This document shows positions 1-7,642 of a DNA stretch of 13,015 nucleotides, piece by piece; position 1 is the stretch's first letter, and each line of letters opens with the position of its first letter. The position numbers and the translations under genes were made by a program. This DNA is from an uncultured Lacibacter sp. (lineage in GTDB: Bacteria; Bacteroidota; Bacteroidia; Chitinophagales; Chitinophagaceae), in assembly GCF_946479605.1 (NCBI RefSeq), contig NZ_CAMLGT010000091.1, forward strand, positions 1 to 13,015, read 5' to 3'. Below the pieces are notes generated by a model. It was not told the origin of the DNA. It ran no database searches and worked only from the letters and a program-made list of their open reading frames with translations.

Positions 1-1222
1 CTTTGCCTGTTGCTTCATCGTTGTAATGAAAGCGGCAGTCTCTTAATTTCTTATTATGAAGATTGGCTTTTTTTGCCCGCTCGTTCGCCAGCTTTTTAAT
101 ACCGGCTAATTCTTTCCTTTCTTTTTCATTTTGCTCAATACGTTTTTTCAACGCTTCGGCAACCGATGGGTTTTTATGCAGGAACAAATCCAGATCACGT
201 GCAAGAAATTCACCCACAAAATTCTTCATCGTTGGGCCGCCTTCATACACCACACTTGAACCGAGTTTGGTTTTAGTCTGACTTTCAAATACAGGCTCCT
301 GTACACGCACACTTACGGCTGCACAAATACTGCCACGTATATCAGCCGCATCATAATCCTTCTTATAAAAATCACGGATGGTTTTTACAAAGCCCTCACG
401 GAAAGCTGCGAGGTGCGTACCACCCTGTGTAGTAAACTGTCCGTTTACAAACGAGTAATATTCTTCGCCGTATTGATTTTCGTGGGTAATGGCAACTTCA
501 ATATCCTCACCTTTTAAATGAATGATGGGATAACGCAATTCATCTTCGTTGGTTTTGCGTTGCAACAGATCGAGCAAACCATTTTTAGAAACGTATTTCT
601 TTCCGTTGAAGTTGATGACCAATCCTGCGTTGAGGTAACAATAATTCCAGAACTGGTTATCCATGTACTCATGGATGTAGTGATAGTTTTTAAACACAGA
701 ATCATCGGGAATAAACGTTACTTCCGTTCCGTTGCTTTCTGCTGTTTTTTCTTCTTTGTGTTCTTTCTTGAGAATGCCTTTTTCAAATTCGGCAGTCTTC
801 ATTTTCCCGTCACGGTAGGCTGTTACTTTGAAATAACTGCTCAAAGCGTTTACGGCCTTTGTACCCACACCATTCAAACCAACCGATTTCTGAAACACTT
901 TGCTGTCGTACTTGGCACCGGTGTTGATTTTGCTTACTACATCCACCACTTTACCCAGCGGAATACCACGGCCATAGTCACGAATGGTAACCGTTCCTTT
1001 TTCAATGGTCACATCCACCGATTTACCGTAACCCATCGTGTGTTCGTCAATACAGTTGTCCAGCACCTCTTTCAGTAATACATAAATACCATCATCGGCA
1101 CTGCTGCCATCACCCAGTTTACCAATGTACATACCCGGGCGCAGACGAATATGTTCCTGCCAGTCGAGGGTTTTAATGGAGCTCTCGTCGTAATCAAACA
1201 AATTCTTTTTTTCTTCAGCCAT
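1..1222 (-). CDS. parE: DNA topoisomerase IV subunit B (ParE), N-terminal part, cut by window edge
   Basis: This is the ATPase subunit of topoisomerase IV, which with ParC decatenates daughter chromosomes using ATP. About 407 codons are present, from the ATG at 1222-1220. Visible motifs are the ParE-type opening ([16 protein letters not shown], residues 24-39), the GHKL N-box (EVLDNCIDE, 52-60), the ATP-site DYGRGIP (82-88), the glycine-rich lid GLNGVGTK (115-122) and the transducer QTKTK loop near residue 315. The last visible residues ([12 protein letters not shown]) lead towards the Toprim domain, whose EGxSA motif lies beyond the left edge. The [19 protein letters not shown] wording is that of Bacteroidota ParE rather than GyrB. 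Family members are about 620-650 residues, so roughly a third is missing. The upstream region carries two heptanucleotide arrays. Confidence 0.95.
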   Translation of the reverse strand, partial: MAEEKKNLFDYDESSIKTLDWQEHIRLRPGMYIGKLGDGSSADDGIYVLLKEVLDNCIDEHTMGYGKSVDVTIEKGTVTIRDYGRGIPLGKVVDVVSKINTGAKYDSKVFQKSVGLNGVGTKAVNALSSYFKVTAYRDGKMKTAEFEKGILKKEHKEEKTAESNGTEVTFIPDDSVFKNYHYIHEYMDNQFWNYCYLNAGLVINFNGKKYVSKNGLLDLLQRKTNEDELRYPIIHLKGEDIEVAITHENQYGEEYYSFVNGQFTTQGGTHLAAFREGFVKTIRDFYKKDYDAADIRGSICAAVSVRVQEPVFESQTKTKLGSSVVYEGGPTMKNFVGEFLARDLDLFLHKNPSVAEALKKRIEQNEKERKELAGIKKLANERAKKANLHNKKLRDCRFHYNDEATGK

Positions 1223-1234
1223 TGAGATGTTTAT

Positions 1235-1255
1235 AGTTTTCAGTTCTTAGTTTTT
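1235..1255. repeat. Three tandem 7-bp units (AGTTYTY type)
   Basis: Three successive heptamers, AGTTTTC, AGTTCTT and AGTTTTT, lie 13 bases upstream of the parE start codon, in its 5' leader or promoter region. The composition is simple, so chance is possible. The 7-bp period matches that of the other arrays in this window. Confidence 0.5.
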
Positions 1256-1337
1256 TGTTACCGGCAGCAGAAATGCTATCAACTGCATTGGCGTCGCACT
1301 CTTTTACAGTGGTACAATACTCGGCAACCGCTCACTA

Positions 1338-1379
1338 TCGTACCTCTTACTTCGCACCTCTTACTTCCTTCTTCACCGG
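1338..1379. repeat. Heptanucleotide array, TCKTACY type, upstream of parE
   Basis: Six 7-bp units follow each other, starting TCGTACC, TCTTACT, TCGCACC, TCTTACT and degenerating to TCCTTCT and TCACCGG. Units 1-2 and 3-4 form a 14-bp repeat differing at one base. The same unit family (TCGTACC, TCGTACT, TCTTACC) forms the right arm of the hairpin in lptE at 10409-10443. No clear opposing arm is visible here. The rest of the gene-free stretch 1223-1500 shows no credible coding region; an open frame at 1255-1446 has no family resemblance. Confidence 0.7.
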
Positions 1380-1500
1380 AACGGGCAAATATAACAAAAC
1401 CGATCTCCCATCCCATTCTCTTATTTGTTCACAACCCTGTGAATAATTTTTGGCCTGTAACTGATTATTTCTCAATTTCGCAACATCAAAAATCACTACC

Positions 1501-1683
1501 ATGGATAAAAAGATTTATACCCTTCTAACCATTTATATCGTTTTCTTAGTTGTTGCATTATCAATGGTTCTGTCAACAGGTGCTCAGAAAGTGCTGACTG
1601 CATTGTTATTTGGCGGTGTAGGTATATTTCTGTTTTTGGGTGCTTTCCTCATTTGGGTACTCAACCGTAAACACGAAGAATAA
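1501..1683 (+). CDS. Small two-helix membrane protein, unknown function
   Basis: A 60-residue protein that I do not recognise. It has a short charged start (MDKK), a hydrophobic helix at about residues 5-24, a short polar turn around STGAQK (26-31), a second glycine- and phenylalanine-rich helix at about 33-53, and a charged end (NRKHEE). Both termini are charged, which suggests a hairpin in the inner membrane with both ends in the cytoplasm. ATG at 1501 is the only sensible start, and there is no Shine-Dalgarno sequence, as usual in this phylum. The gene appears to be a single transcription unit, because a perfect hairpin terminator follows at 1744-1774. It is divergent from parE. Coding status rests on clean membrane topology and the terminator. 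Confidence 0.7.
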   Translation: MDKKIYTLLTIYIVFLVVALSMVLSTGAQKVLTALLFGGVGIFLFLGAFLIWVLNRKHEE

Positions 1684-1743
1684 TTTCATTTTTTATACAG
1701 CAATTCCGGTATTCTGTTTCAGCGGTAACAGGAGTTAGTTGTT

Positions 1744-1774
1744 CAAAGCTAAAAGCTTCCGGCTTTTAGCTTTG
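1744..1774 (+). terminator. Perfect 13-bp hairpin, probable intrinsic terminator
   Basis: A 13-bp perfect inverted repeat (CAAAGCTAAAAGC paired with its complement) has a 5-base loop (TTCCG) and is followed by a T-rich tract. It ends the transcript of the two-helix membrane protein gene. It lies only 17 bases before the next ATG, so it also insulates that gene. Confidence 0.85.
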
Positions 1775-1791
1775 TTGTTTATATTTACTAC

Positions 1792-2238
1792 ATGAAAACA
1801 TTGTTATCCTTTATCCTCCTCCTCTCCGTATTATCTGCTGTTGCCCAACAACAGCAGGAAGTTTACAAACTCGACAGCTGTGTACAATTCGGCATAAATC
1901 CTTTAGATGATGTGCACATACGTGTACAGCAATCTGCCAAATGGAAAAGCAAAAAGCCATCTCTGGAAGCACATATCGAAAAATTCTTTGAGCAATACAT
2001 CCAAAAAAAAGCGGGTGGAAAAATAACCCTCAGCATACTGATTGAAAAGGACGGCAGACCTTGTACCTACGAAGTGCGTCCTAACAGCAATGTACGCCCC
2101 GACTTTGCTCTACTGAAAGCCTGGATGGATCAATATCTGTGGGAGCCTGCCATTCAAGGGGGCCAGCCGGTAAGGACCATTAAGATCCTGCAAATCAACT
2201 TCGAAGGGAAGAAAATAGCAGTAGTTGAATTAGACTAA
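1792..2238 (+). CDS. Secreted TonB C-terminal-domain-like protein
   Basis: A 148-residue protein with a typical export signal: MK start, hydrophobic core at residues 3-17, likely cleavage near VAQ-QQ at about 18-20. The C-terminal half reads like a TonB C-terminal fold: GKITLSILIEKDGRP (about 75-89), a helix-like stretch with DFALLKAWMDQYLWEPA, then GGQPVRTIKILQINFEGK. This follows the family pattern G-x-V-x-V-x-F-x-I-xx-D-G followed by W-x-PA-xx-x-G-x-PV. No inner-membrane anchor or proline-rich spacer is present, so it is not a normal energy transducer. It is more likely a free periplasmic protein of this fold. A TATATTTA sequence (1780-1787) sits just upstream, but its -33 partner is unclear. 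Domain assignment is by eye and moderate. Confidence 0.75.
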   Translation: MKTLLSFILLLSVLSAVAQQQQEVYKLDSCVQFGINPLDDVHIRVQQSAKWKSKKPSLEAHIEKFFEQYIQKKAGGKITLSILIEKDGRPCTYEVRPNSNVRPDFALLKAWMDQYLWEPAIQGGQPVRTIKILQINFEGKKIAVVELD

Positions 2239-2332
2239 ACTGTAAGCTGCTGGTTTTCAATAAGCCTGATTAATTTTTTGTAAAATGACTTTTGCAGAGG
2301 TATTCTCTTTCTCCAAATCGGGGAAATGATGT

Positions 2333-2340
2333 TACATTTG
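2333..2340 (+). promoter_or_regulatory. Candidate Bacteroidota -7 element TACATTTG
   Basis: An exact match to the TAnnTTTG consensus lies in the 184-base gap before the gene at 2423. It would give a leader of about 75 bases. No convincing TTG -33 element is seen about 19 bases upstream, so the call is tentative. Confidence 0.4.
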
Positions 2341-2422
2341 TTTCAACACACTAACCCAGTACTCTACAACCCGATTCCAACTCCAACTACACCCATTAAA
2401 ATTCGCTGGAACTAGATTGTTG

Positions 2423-2710
2423 ATGTTTAAAATTTGTGAAGTTATGTACACGTATGACTTGCTGGAAGCCGGTTGCAACTACCTCATTCAGGAAAAAGAA
2501 GAAGATGCACTTCAAATGATCAAAGTGCATTTTAAAACAGACCATGCCCTTTGTATTTCCACATTTTCCGATGGCGAAGAAATTGTTTGGCGAAAGAAGG
2601 CTGACCTGATTCTGGATATTATTGAATGTCTCGATGATCAGGCTGTAGCTGCCTGGGAAAAACTCTATTACAACCAGGATGCTTTTTATGAAGAAGATGA
2701 TGATGAATAG
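2423..2710 (+). CDS. Small acidic cytosolic protein, unknown function
   Basis: A 95-residue protein that I do not recognise. It has no signal peptide and no membrane segment. It looks helical (EAGCNYLIQEKEEDALQMI, KADLILDIIECLDDQAVAAWEKLYYN) with a central strand-like part, and ends in a very acidic tail (YEEDDDE). It contains three cysteines. ATG at 2423 is taken as the start; ATG at 2444 (MYTYDLLEAG, 88 residues) is a plausible alternative, and two TTG codons precede 2423. The gene stands alone on the plus strand, converging with the thioesterase gene, and the inverted heptad repeat at 2717-2788 begins 7 bases after its stop. Confidence 0.7.
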   Translation: MFKICEVMYTYDLLEAGCNYLIQEKEEDALQMIKVHFKTDHALCISTFSDGEEIVWRKKADLILDIIECLDDQAVAAWEKLYYNQDAFYEEDDDE

Positions 2711-2716
2711 TGAATT

Positions 2717-2788
2717 GGCAATGGGCAATTGTCAACAGGCAAAACATTAATTCTGTTCTTCATGCTTATTGTCAATTGCTCATTGCCG
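2717..2788. repeat. Facing heptanucleotide arrays forming a hairpin between convergent genes
   Basis: The left array has 7-bp units GGCAATG, GGCAATT, GTCAACA and GGCAAAA (2717-2744). The right array has ATTGTCA, ATTGCTC and ATTGCCG (2768-2788). Positions 2717-2735 and 2769-2787 are complementary at 17 of 19 bases, with a loop of about 33 bases. It fills the gap between the stop codons of the acidic protein gene and the thioesterase gene, and could act as a two-way terminator. Confidence 0.75.
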
Positions 2789-2795
2789 GTTTTTC

Positions 2796-3194
2796 TTACA
2801 GTCTGTCTTTTACGTAAGTGATCTCGGTTTTGTTATGCGGCACAGGTATCCCCGTTTCATCAACATTAACAAACACAATTTTTTCAATACTCAGAATAGG
2901 CTCACGTGTAAGCTTATTTCTTACTTCGCAACGCATTGTGAGCGATGTATTGCCAAAATTTGTGGCAACAATGCCGATCTCAATAATATCACCTTGCTTT
3001 GGTGCTGATATAAAGTTGATCTCAGAGATGAACTTTGTTACTACATGCGGATTTTCCAGCTGAATGATTGCATAAAGTGCAGCTTCCTCATCAATCCATT
3101 GCAACAAACGACCTCCAAATAAAGTATGATTGGGGTTCAGGTCTTCGGGCTTCACCCATTTACGGGTGTGAAAATTCATATTTCCGTCTGTCAT
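2796..3194 (-). CDS. Acyl-CoA thioesterase, hot-dog fold (YciA/BACH type)
   Basis: A 132-residue single hot-dog-domain protein that probably hydrolyses acyl-CoA to free fatty acid and CoA in the cytosol. The diagnostic segment is NPNHTLFGGRLLQWIDEEAA (residues 20-39): the N-x-x-x-T/I-FGG turn followed by the long central helix carrying the acidic catalytic residue region (D35, E36). Strand-like segments HVVTKFISEINFISAPKQGD and TSLTMRCEVRN follow, as in the YciA/BACH family. The length is normal for a single-domain member. ATG at 3194 is chosen; Met6 is an alternative. Substrate range cannot be told from sequence. The gene is monocistronic, converges with the acidic protein gene and is divergent from the 50-residue membrane peptide gene. 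Confidence 0.9.
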   Translation of the reverse strand: MTDGNMNFHTRKWVKPEDLNPNHTLFGGRLLQWIDEEAALYAIIQLENPHVVTKFISEINFISAPKQGDIIEIGIVATNFGNTSLTMRCEVRNKLTREPILSIEKIVFVNVDETGIPVPHNKTEITYVKDRL

Positions 3195-3312
3195 AGTTCA
3201 AATTGTGCATTAAAATTACAATGTAGCTTTCAGAACTTCTGTCACCGCTCAGCAAAAAACAGTTATAGTCTTGAAAAAGCTTTTGTAACTTATAAGAACA
3301 AAAACTTTGGTT

Positions 3313-3465
3313 ATGAAAAAAGCAGTTATCATTACGTTGCTGCTGGCATTTGTGGCACTGGTAGCTATCGCCAACATCAACCGAAGAACAAACAGTTCAG
3401 AAAAGCAAACCGAGCAAAAAACAGAAAAGAAAAAGCACTGTAAACGCTCCTGTTTATTTTCCTGA
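3313..3465 (+). CDS. Candidate 50-residue single-pass membrane peptide
   Basis: An ATG at 3313 opens a 50-codon frame ending in TGA at 3463-3465. The product starts MKKAVIITLLLAFVALVAIA, one clean hydrophobic helix after two lysines. It continues with a basic, lysine- and glutamate-rich tail and ends HCKRSCLFS with two cysteines. It could be a signal-anchored peptide or a secreted one. A strong hairpin terminator starts 6 bases after the stop. Upstream, AAACTTTG (3302-3309) with TTTTG at 3281-3285 is a weak promoter candidate. Start, hydrophobic segment, stop and terminator fit a real gene. I recognise no family. Confidence 0.65.
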   Translation: MKKAVIITLLLAFVALVAIANINRRTNSSEKQTEQKTEKKKHCKRSCLFS

Positions 3466-3471
3466 ACTACG

Positions 3472-3498
3472 CAAACCCGCATCACAGATGCGGGTTTG
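3472..3498 (+). terminator. Intrinsic terminator after the 50-residue peptide gene
   Basis: An 11-bp perfect stem (CAAACCCGCAT with its complement) encloses a 5-base loop (CACAG), and the right arm ends in a T-containing run. It lies immediately after the stop at 3465 and supports an independent transcript for that small gene. Confidence 0.85.
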
Positions 3499-3584
3499 TT
3501 GCAGTGTAAGATGATAGAAAAATAATAAATAATTACCTGTAATAATTGTAATATTATCTGTACAAAACACCAACGCCTTTCAAT

Positions 3585-4073
3585 ATGAGATATTCACAAC
3601 AGCTCCTCGCAACAGCACTTATTCTCCTCATCTTCTTTTTGTTTGCATGCAGCAACTCAACTGAACAAACAGATAAACAGCAGGAAACAACTGCAGAAAC
3701 ACCCCCTGATGCAGATGAACCGGCTCACTATTGTTATGAATTGAACAACGAGGCAGGCGTTGTGGAACTGGAGTTAGTAGTTGGTCCCGATGATATGGTG
3801 AGCGGTGATCTTGTATACCAGCTTACCGGAAAAGATAAGAACATCGGTACATTTAAAGGTGTTATACAAAACGACACAATTCTTGCAGACTATAAATTTA
3901 TTTCGGAAGGAAAAGAATCTGTTAGAGAAATAACCTTTTTGAAAAGCGACAGCGAACTGGTGGAAGGTTATGCTGCCATGGAAGAAGCAGATGGTAAAAT
4001 GCAGTTCAAAGCTGGGGTGGTTCCTGACTATAGCAAAGGCTTAAAACTTATGCTAATAAAATGCAAAAACTAA
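3585..4073 (+). CDS. Small lipoprotein, unknown function
   Basis: A 162-residue lipoprotein. The signal peptide (residues 1-21) has a long hydrophobic core and a lipobox LFAC with the lipidated Cys at 22. A polar threonine-, glutamate- and proline-rich linker follows (about 23-48). The folded part (49-162) alternates short strands: CYELNNEAGVVELELVV, DLVYQLTGKDKNIGTFKGV, DTILADYKF, SVREITFLK, and ends with a Cys near the C-terminus (IKCKN). This strand order, with a DTILADY step and a VREI(T/V)FLK strand, resembles a hypothetical lipoprotein family I recall from Bacteroidota, function unknown. ATG at 3585 is directly before the signal peptide. The upstream 86 bases are very A+T rich. The next gene, also a lipoprotein, follows after 62 bases and may be co-transcribed. 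Confidence 0.85.
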   Translation: MRYSQQLLATALILLIFFLFACSNSTEQTDKQQETTAETPPDADEPAHYCYELNNEAGVVELELVVGPDDMVSGDLVYQLTGKDKNIGTFKGVIQNDTILADYKFISEGKESVREITFLKSDSELVEGYAAMEEADGKMQFKAGVVPDYSKGLKLMLIKCKN

Positions 4074-4135
4074 AACTATAGACTTTCTCATTATGTAATG
4101 TAATCTCCTGCATCATCAGGAATGAAATATTGATT

Positions 4136-4969
4136 ATGAAACAGATTTTTATCGGATTAGGTATTCTCTTTTTATTGTTACAGGCATTTTCGTGCAAAAC
4201 CAGTAAAACAACAGCAGCAGACAAAACAAATGGAGTGGCAGTCATTGAAAATAATACAAATCCTATTGTTACGGGCAACAGTGAAGAGCTGTACATGCAC
4301 CGTTGGTATTTGTCTTCAGTGCATCAAAAAGAAGTGCGTACCGAAACCGGACGAACAGCTTATCTCGCCTTCACCCCCGGCCAGGTAAATACAGTTGCGG
4401 GTTTTACAGGTTGCAACCGGTTAAGTGGTTCTTTTACGATCAATGGTAATAACGAGATCAGATTTTCACCGTTGGCAGTTTCAAAAATGGCGTGTGCAAA
4501 CGATAAAACAGAAAGTATATTCCTTCCTGTGCTGGCTGAAACAAACCGATGGTTGGTAGAAAACGGTGTGTTGAAATTTTATAAAGATGATAAGGAAGTG
4601 GCAACGTTTACTGCAGTTGATGCAACAGCTGAAAAGCTGGAAGGTAACTGGGAATTGAATTATATTTCAGGCCCACGCATTGCATTTGATGGTTTGTATC
4701 CTCAAAAGAAACCCTCTATTCGTTTTGAATTAGGTTTGGGAATCATCAGCGGTAATACCAGCTGTAATGGTTTCAGCAGCAAATACAAAATGAATGGCAA
4801 TTCCATCAACTTCGAACATCCGGTATCAACAATGATGGCTTGTGCAGGCGATGGTGAAAAAACATTTACAGGCATGTTGCTGAAAGTAAACAAATATGCT
4901 TTGAGCAGCGACAGTACATTGACTTTTCTTATCGATGATGTGGCTGTGATGCGTTTTGTACGCAAGTAA
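4136..4969 (+). CDS. Lipoprotein with two tandem META (HslJ-like) domains
   Basis: A 277-residue lipoprotein. The signal peptide ends in the lipobox AFSC with the lipidated Cys at 20, followed by a threonine- and lysine-rich linker. Two copies of the META/DUF306 domain (HslJ family) follow. The first, about residues 50-155, has GFTGCNRLSGSF and SKMACANDKTESIF. The second, about 165-277, has GNTSCNGFSSKY and STMMACAGDGEKTF. Each copy keeps the family's paired cysteine positions (GCN and MAC) and starts with a W-containing strand (HRWYLSSV, GNWELNYI). E. coli HslJ has one domain and is linked to heat shock and novobiocin resistance; the biochemical role is unknown. ATG at 4136 is chosen because the preceding TTG only adds two residues. 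A 40-bp palindrome follows. Confidence 0.9.
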   Translation: MKQIFIGLGILFLLLQAFSCKTSKTTAADKTNGVAVIENNTNPIVTGNSEELYMHRWYLSSVHQKEVRTETGRTAYLAFTPGQVNTVAGFTGCNRLSGSFTINGNNEIRFSPLAVSKMACANDKTESIFLPVLAETNRWLVENGVLKFYKDDKEVATFTAVDATAEKLEGNWELNYISGPRIAFDGLYPQKKPSIRFELGLGIISGNTSCNGFSSKYKMNGNSINFEHPVSTMMACAGDGEKTFTGMLLKVNKYALSSDSTLTFLIDDVAVMRFVRK

Positions 4970-4982
4970 ACATTTCAACACC

Positions 4983-5022
4983 AGCTATTACTACTGTTTC
5001 TGCAGAAGCAGTAGTAATAGCT
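4983..5022. terminator. Near-perfect 40-bp palindrome, probable two-way terminator
   Basis: The two 20-base halves are complementary at 19 of 20 positions, the exception being a T/C difference that can still pair as U-G on one strand. The centre is CTGCAG. It sits between the convergent META-lipoprotein and outer-membrane receptor genes, 13 bases after one stop and 54 bases after the other, with T-rich flanks. Its symmetry suits termination in both directions. Confidence 0.75.
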
Positions 5023-5076
5023 TACATGTTTCTTTATTTCATTAGCACAGGTATTTAGCTGAACAACTGAAGTAAC

Positions 5077-7509
5077 TTACTTTTTAATGGAATTAAGCAC
5101 ATCTGCTGTTTTACGTTTAACTGTTGTTGTTTTATTGAAGTTGTAACTGAGGGTTACACGGTAGTTTCTTGTTTGTGTACGGCTGTAACTTTCAAGATTA
5201 AAATTCGGGCCATAAGTAAACACCCTGTTTTGTTGCTGCACAAATGGGTCCGTTGCATTAAGGGAAACAATGATTTTCTTTTTAAACAGTTTACGCTGCA
5301 CACCCATGTTCATGGAAATGTTGCTGCGTACAGTTCCCTGCGGATTGGCAAAACGGTTGAATGAAAATGCTCCTGTAAATGTCCACAGGTCATTTGGATT
5401 ATAGTTGGTGCTGAAGTTTGATGTAAACGATCCTCCATCACGGAACTTACGCACTTCTTTATCAAACGTACCATACTTGTTGTAGATATAACTGGCACTG
5501 AAATTAGACCGTAGTTTACGGCTGATGGTAAGCCCCGCCCATGTGCTTGTTTCAAATTCCTGCCTGTTACTTACATTATCCCATGTTACAATTGTTTTTC
5601 CATCGCCCTGCAATGTTCTTATCTGGTTAAATACATCTTCTACAAGATTATAACCAACACTGATGTTGGCGAAGTATTTACTTTTTGTTTTTCCTGCCAC
5701 TAAATCAAATGTGTGCGATTGTGATGGCAACAGATCAGGATTGCCAAAACGAACATTGTACGGGTCGCCGTAATCAATGGCAGGATTCAATTCCCCAATG
5801 CCAGGTCGACGTATGGTGCGGCGATAAGCTGCAGTAAGATTTGTACCGTTCTGCCAGCTACGGTTAATGTTAGCAAACGGCAGCAGGTTAATGTAACGGT
5901 TGTATTCTGTTTTATTGTCTCTGAATAATTCAAAAAGAAAATTGGTTTGCTCAACTGCAGTACCTGCTGTTATTGAAAAGCCCGGCTTAAAAATATGTTT
6001 CATCGACAGGCGTGCACTCATGATGTCCTGGTGAAACATGAAATTGTTACTCAGCAGATCAGACACCAGGAAAACATTCTCCGGTTTTTTCATAAACTCA
6101 GTATTGAGCACCACATGACTGTTTGTGCGGTAGTAAGCAAGACCGGCCGACAGCGATGTTTTTTTATTGCTGAAGGGCCGGTTGTAGATCATGTTTATGC
6201 TATAACCGTTGGTGTTATTGTTATTTGTTTGCCGTTGTGTACTATCTACTCCTTTTGGTGTAAAATCAGGATTTAGAAACTCCTGGAAATAATTGCGTAC
6301 ACTTTTACTCCAGCCAAAATTTAATGCTGAAACAATACGGATTGATTCACCGGGGCGTTTGCCTTTATGCGTATAGGTAAAATTAATTGAAGGGTTTCTG
6401 CTGGCTGCTTCCGATGCAATGGTACGTTCACTCAGTCTTGATATTTCATCAAACCTGTTGAGATTGGTGTAGCGGTTAAAAGCCCGGTTATTGGTATTGG
6501 CCTGGTTATATTGTGCAACAAAATTGAAGCTGTTCTTTTTATCCAGTTCATAATCTACGTTTAACCTGAAATTTGGACGAATACCTCTGTTGGCAGAATT
6601 GCTATTTGTATTGAGCTTGTTTGATGAATCTTTATAAATATTGGTGCGGTAACTGTAACCTTCCGATTGAAATTCGTTATACCCCACTCCCATGTTCAGA
6701 TTCACAGCAAAACCTTGTTTGCGGTAGTTGAAGTTAGTGGTTACACCTGTTTGTCCTCTTGAACCGGCGTATAAATTGATCCTTGCACCAAAGCCTACCC
6801 TTCCTTTTTTTGTAACAATATTGATCACACCACCTTGTTCATTTGCATATTGCGGCGGCGGGTTGGTCAATACTTCAATTTTTTCGATCATGCTGCCGGG
6901 CATACTTTCCAAAAGGTCTTGCAGTTGTTGTGCATTTAATTCCACAGGTTTATCATCAATCAGGATCTTTGGTTCTTTTCCACGCACAGCTATTTTTCCA
7001 TCAGCATCGGTAGTAACCAATGGTGTTTGTTTCAGAAGTTCAGTAGCATTACTTCCATTGCTCAATGCGCTTTCTCCCACATTAAACGTGATGTTCCCTT
7101 CTTTTGATTCGATCAATGGTTTCTCCACAAATATGATCACTTCACCCAACTCAACCGATTCGTTGCTGAGCGGTATATCATTGAGGTTAAAATCGGCACG
7201 GTCTGCTCGCAGATGAATGCTGTCGATGGTCAATGTTCGGTAACCAACTGCACTGATGCGTATCCTGTAATAACCAAGTGCGAGGTTACTGAGAGTAAAA
7301 CCTCCGTTCTTATCGGTAAGGAAAAAAGTTTGTTTGCTGGTATCGGCCAGTTGAATGGCGGCAACAGTTGCACCCATAATGGCCTTCTGGTTACTTGTGT
7401 CGATAAGCGTGCCGATAATGATCCCGTCTTTTTTGAGTTGTTGGGCAGCAGATTGGGTAAAACTCAAGATGAAAAATAGCAGTAAAGCAAGAAAGGATCT
7501 GTTTTGCAA
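5077..7509 (-). CDS. Outer-membrane beta-barrel receptor (CarboxypepD_reg + TonB-receptor-like)
   Basis: An 810-residue outer-membrane protein. The signal peptide spans residues 1-22 (cleavage near SAA-QQ). A carboxypeptidase-regulatory-like beta-sandwich (about 28-115; [37 protein letters not shown]) precedes a plug-like domain (about 125-235; [40 protein letters not shown]). The remainder is a transmembrane barrel of the OMP_b-brl_3 type with many alternating aromatic strands. Such proteins resemble SusC/TonB receptors, but their ligands are mostly unknown; no SusD partner is adjacent. The usual start is absent: the frame opens with TTG at 7509-7507, directly before a perfect signal peptide, and the next in-frame Met is too far in. 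A promoter candidate lies at 7527-7555. The gene is divergent from miaB. Confidence 0.9.
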   Translation of the reverse strand: MQNRSFLALLLFFILSFTQSAAQQLKKDGIIIGTLIDTSNQKAIMGATVAAIQLADTSKQTFFLTDKNGGFTLSNLALGYYRIRISAVGYRTLTIDSIHLRADRADFNLNDIPLSNESVELGEVIIFVEKPLIESKEGNITFNVGESALSNGSNATELLKQTPLVTTDADGKIAVRGKEPKILIDDKPVELNAQQLQDLLESMPGSMIEKIEVLTNPPPQYANEQGGVINIVTKKGRVGFGARINLYAGSRGQTGVTTNFNYRKQGFAVNLNMGVGYNEFQSEGYSYRTNIYKDSSNKLNTNSNSANRGIRPNFRLNVDYELDKKNSFNFVAQYNQANTNNRAFNRYTNLNRFDEISRLSERTIASEAASRNPSINFTYTHKGKRPGESIRIVSALNFGWSKSVRNYFQEFLNPDFTPKGVDSTQRQTNNNNTNGYSINMIYNRPFSNKKTSLSAGLAYYRTNSHVVLNTEFMKKPENVFLVSDLLSNNFMFHQDIMSARLSMKHIFKPGFSITAGTAVEQTNFLFELFRDNKTEYNRYINLLPFANINRSWQNGTNLTAAYRRTIRRPGIGELNPAIDYGDPYNVRFGNPDLLPSQSHTFDLVAGKTKSKYFANISVGYNLVEDVFNQIRTLQGDGKTIVTWDNVSNRQEFETSTWAGLTISRKLRSNFSASYIYNKYGTFDKEVRKFRDGGSFTSNFSTNYNPNDLWTFTGAFSFNRFANPQGTVRSNISMNMGVQRKLFKKKIIVSLNATDPFVQQQNRVFTYGPNFNLESYSRTQTRNYRVTLSYNFNKTTTVKRKTADVLNSIKK

Positions 7510-7526
7510 TGGGTTCTGTTTTTTGG

Positions 7527-7555
7527 TAAAGTTAATTTTACGGGTTAGACGACAA
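7527..7555 (-). promoter_or_regulatory. Candidate promoter of the outer-membrane receptor
   Basis: Read on the minus strand, TTG (7555-7553), an 18-base spacer and TAACTTTA (7534-7527) approximate the Bacteroidota -33 TTG and -7 TAnnTTTG pair (last base differs). The start codon lies 17 bases downstream. Confidence 0.45.
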
Positions 7556-7618
7556 GCCGTTTATTCCACCAGCGGTATCTTTTGCTGCCAATCTGTCACC
7601 AAATCGCCTTTCTTTCAC

Positions 7619-7626
7619 TACCTTTG
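7619..7626 (+). promoter_or_regulatory. Candidate -7 element TACCTTTG of the miaB operon
   Basis: An exact TAnnTTTG match lies 16 bases before the proposed miaB ATG, which would put the transcript start just ahead of it. No TTG is seen at the expected -33 position. It supports a miaB start near 7643 rather than further upstream. Confidence 0.5.
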
Positions 7627-7642
7627 CCTGCTCAATTTGCGA

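Noticed and set aside
518..1078. 186-codon open frame on the plus strand
   Set aside because: It lies antisense inside parE, whose motifs are unmistakable. The product is rich in Phe, His and Val without any family pattern, as expected of a shadow frame.
1255..1446. 63-codon plus-strand frame in the gap between parE and the small membrane protein gene
   Set aside because: It crosses the heptad array, its product has no recognisable feature, and the sequence looks like repeat-derived intergenic DNA.
6728..7216. 162-codon plus-strand frame within the receptor gene
   Set aside because: Antisense to the conserved plug domain; no start signal or family resemblance.
7355..7642. In-frame extension of miaB by 96 codons upstream of 7643
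   Set aside because: It runs antisense through the signal-peptide region of the receptor gene, has no MiaB resemblance, and the -7 element at 7619-7626 points to a start near 7643.
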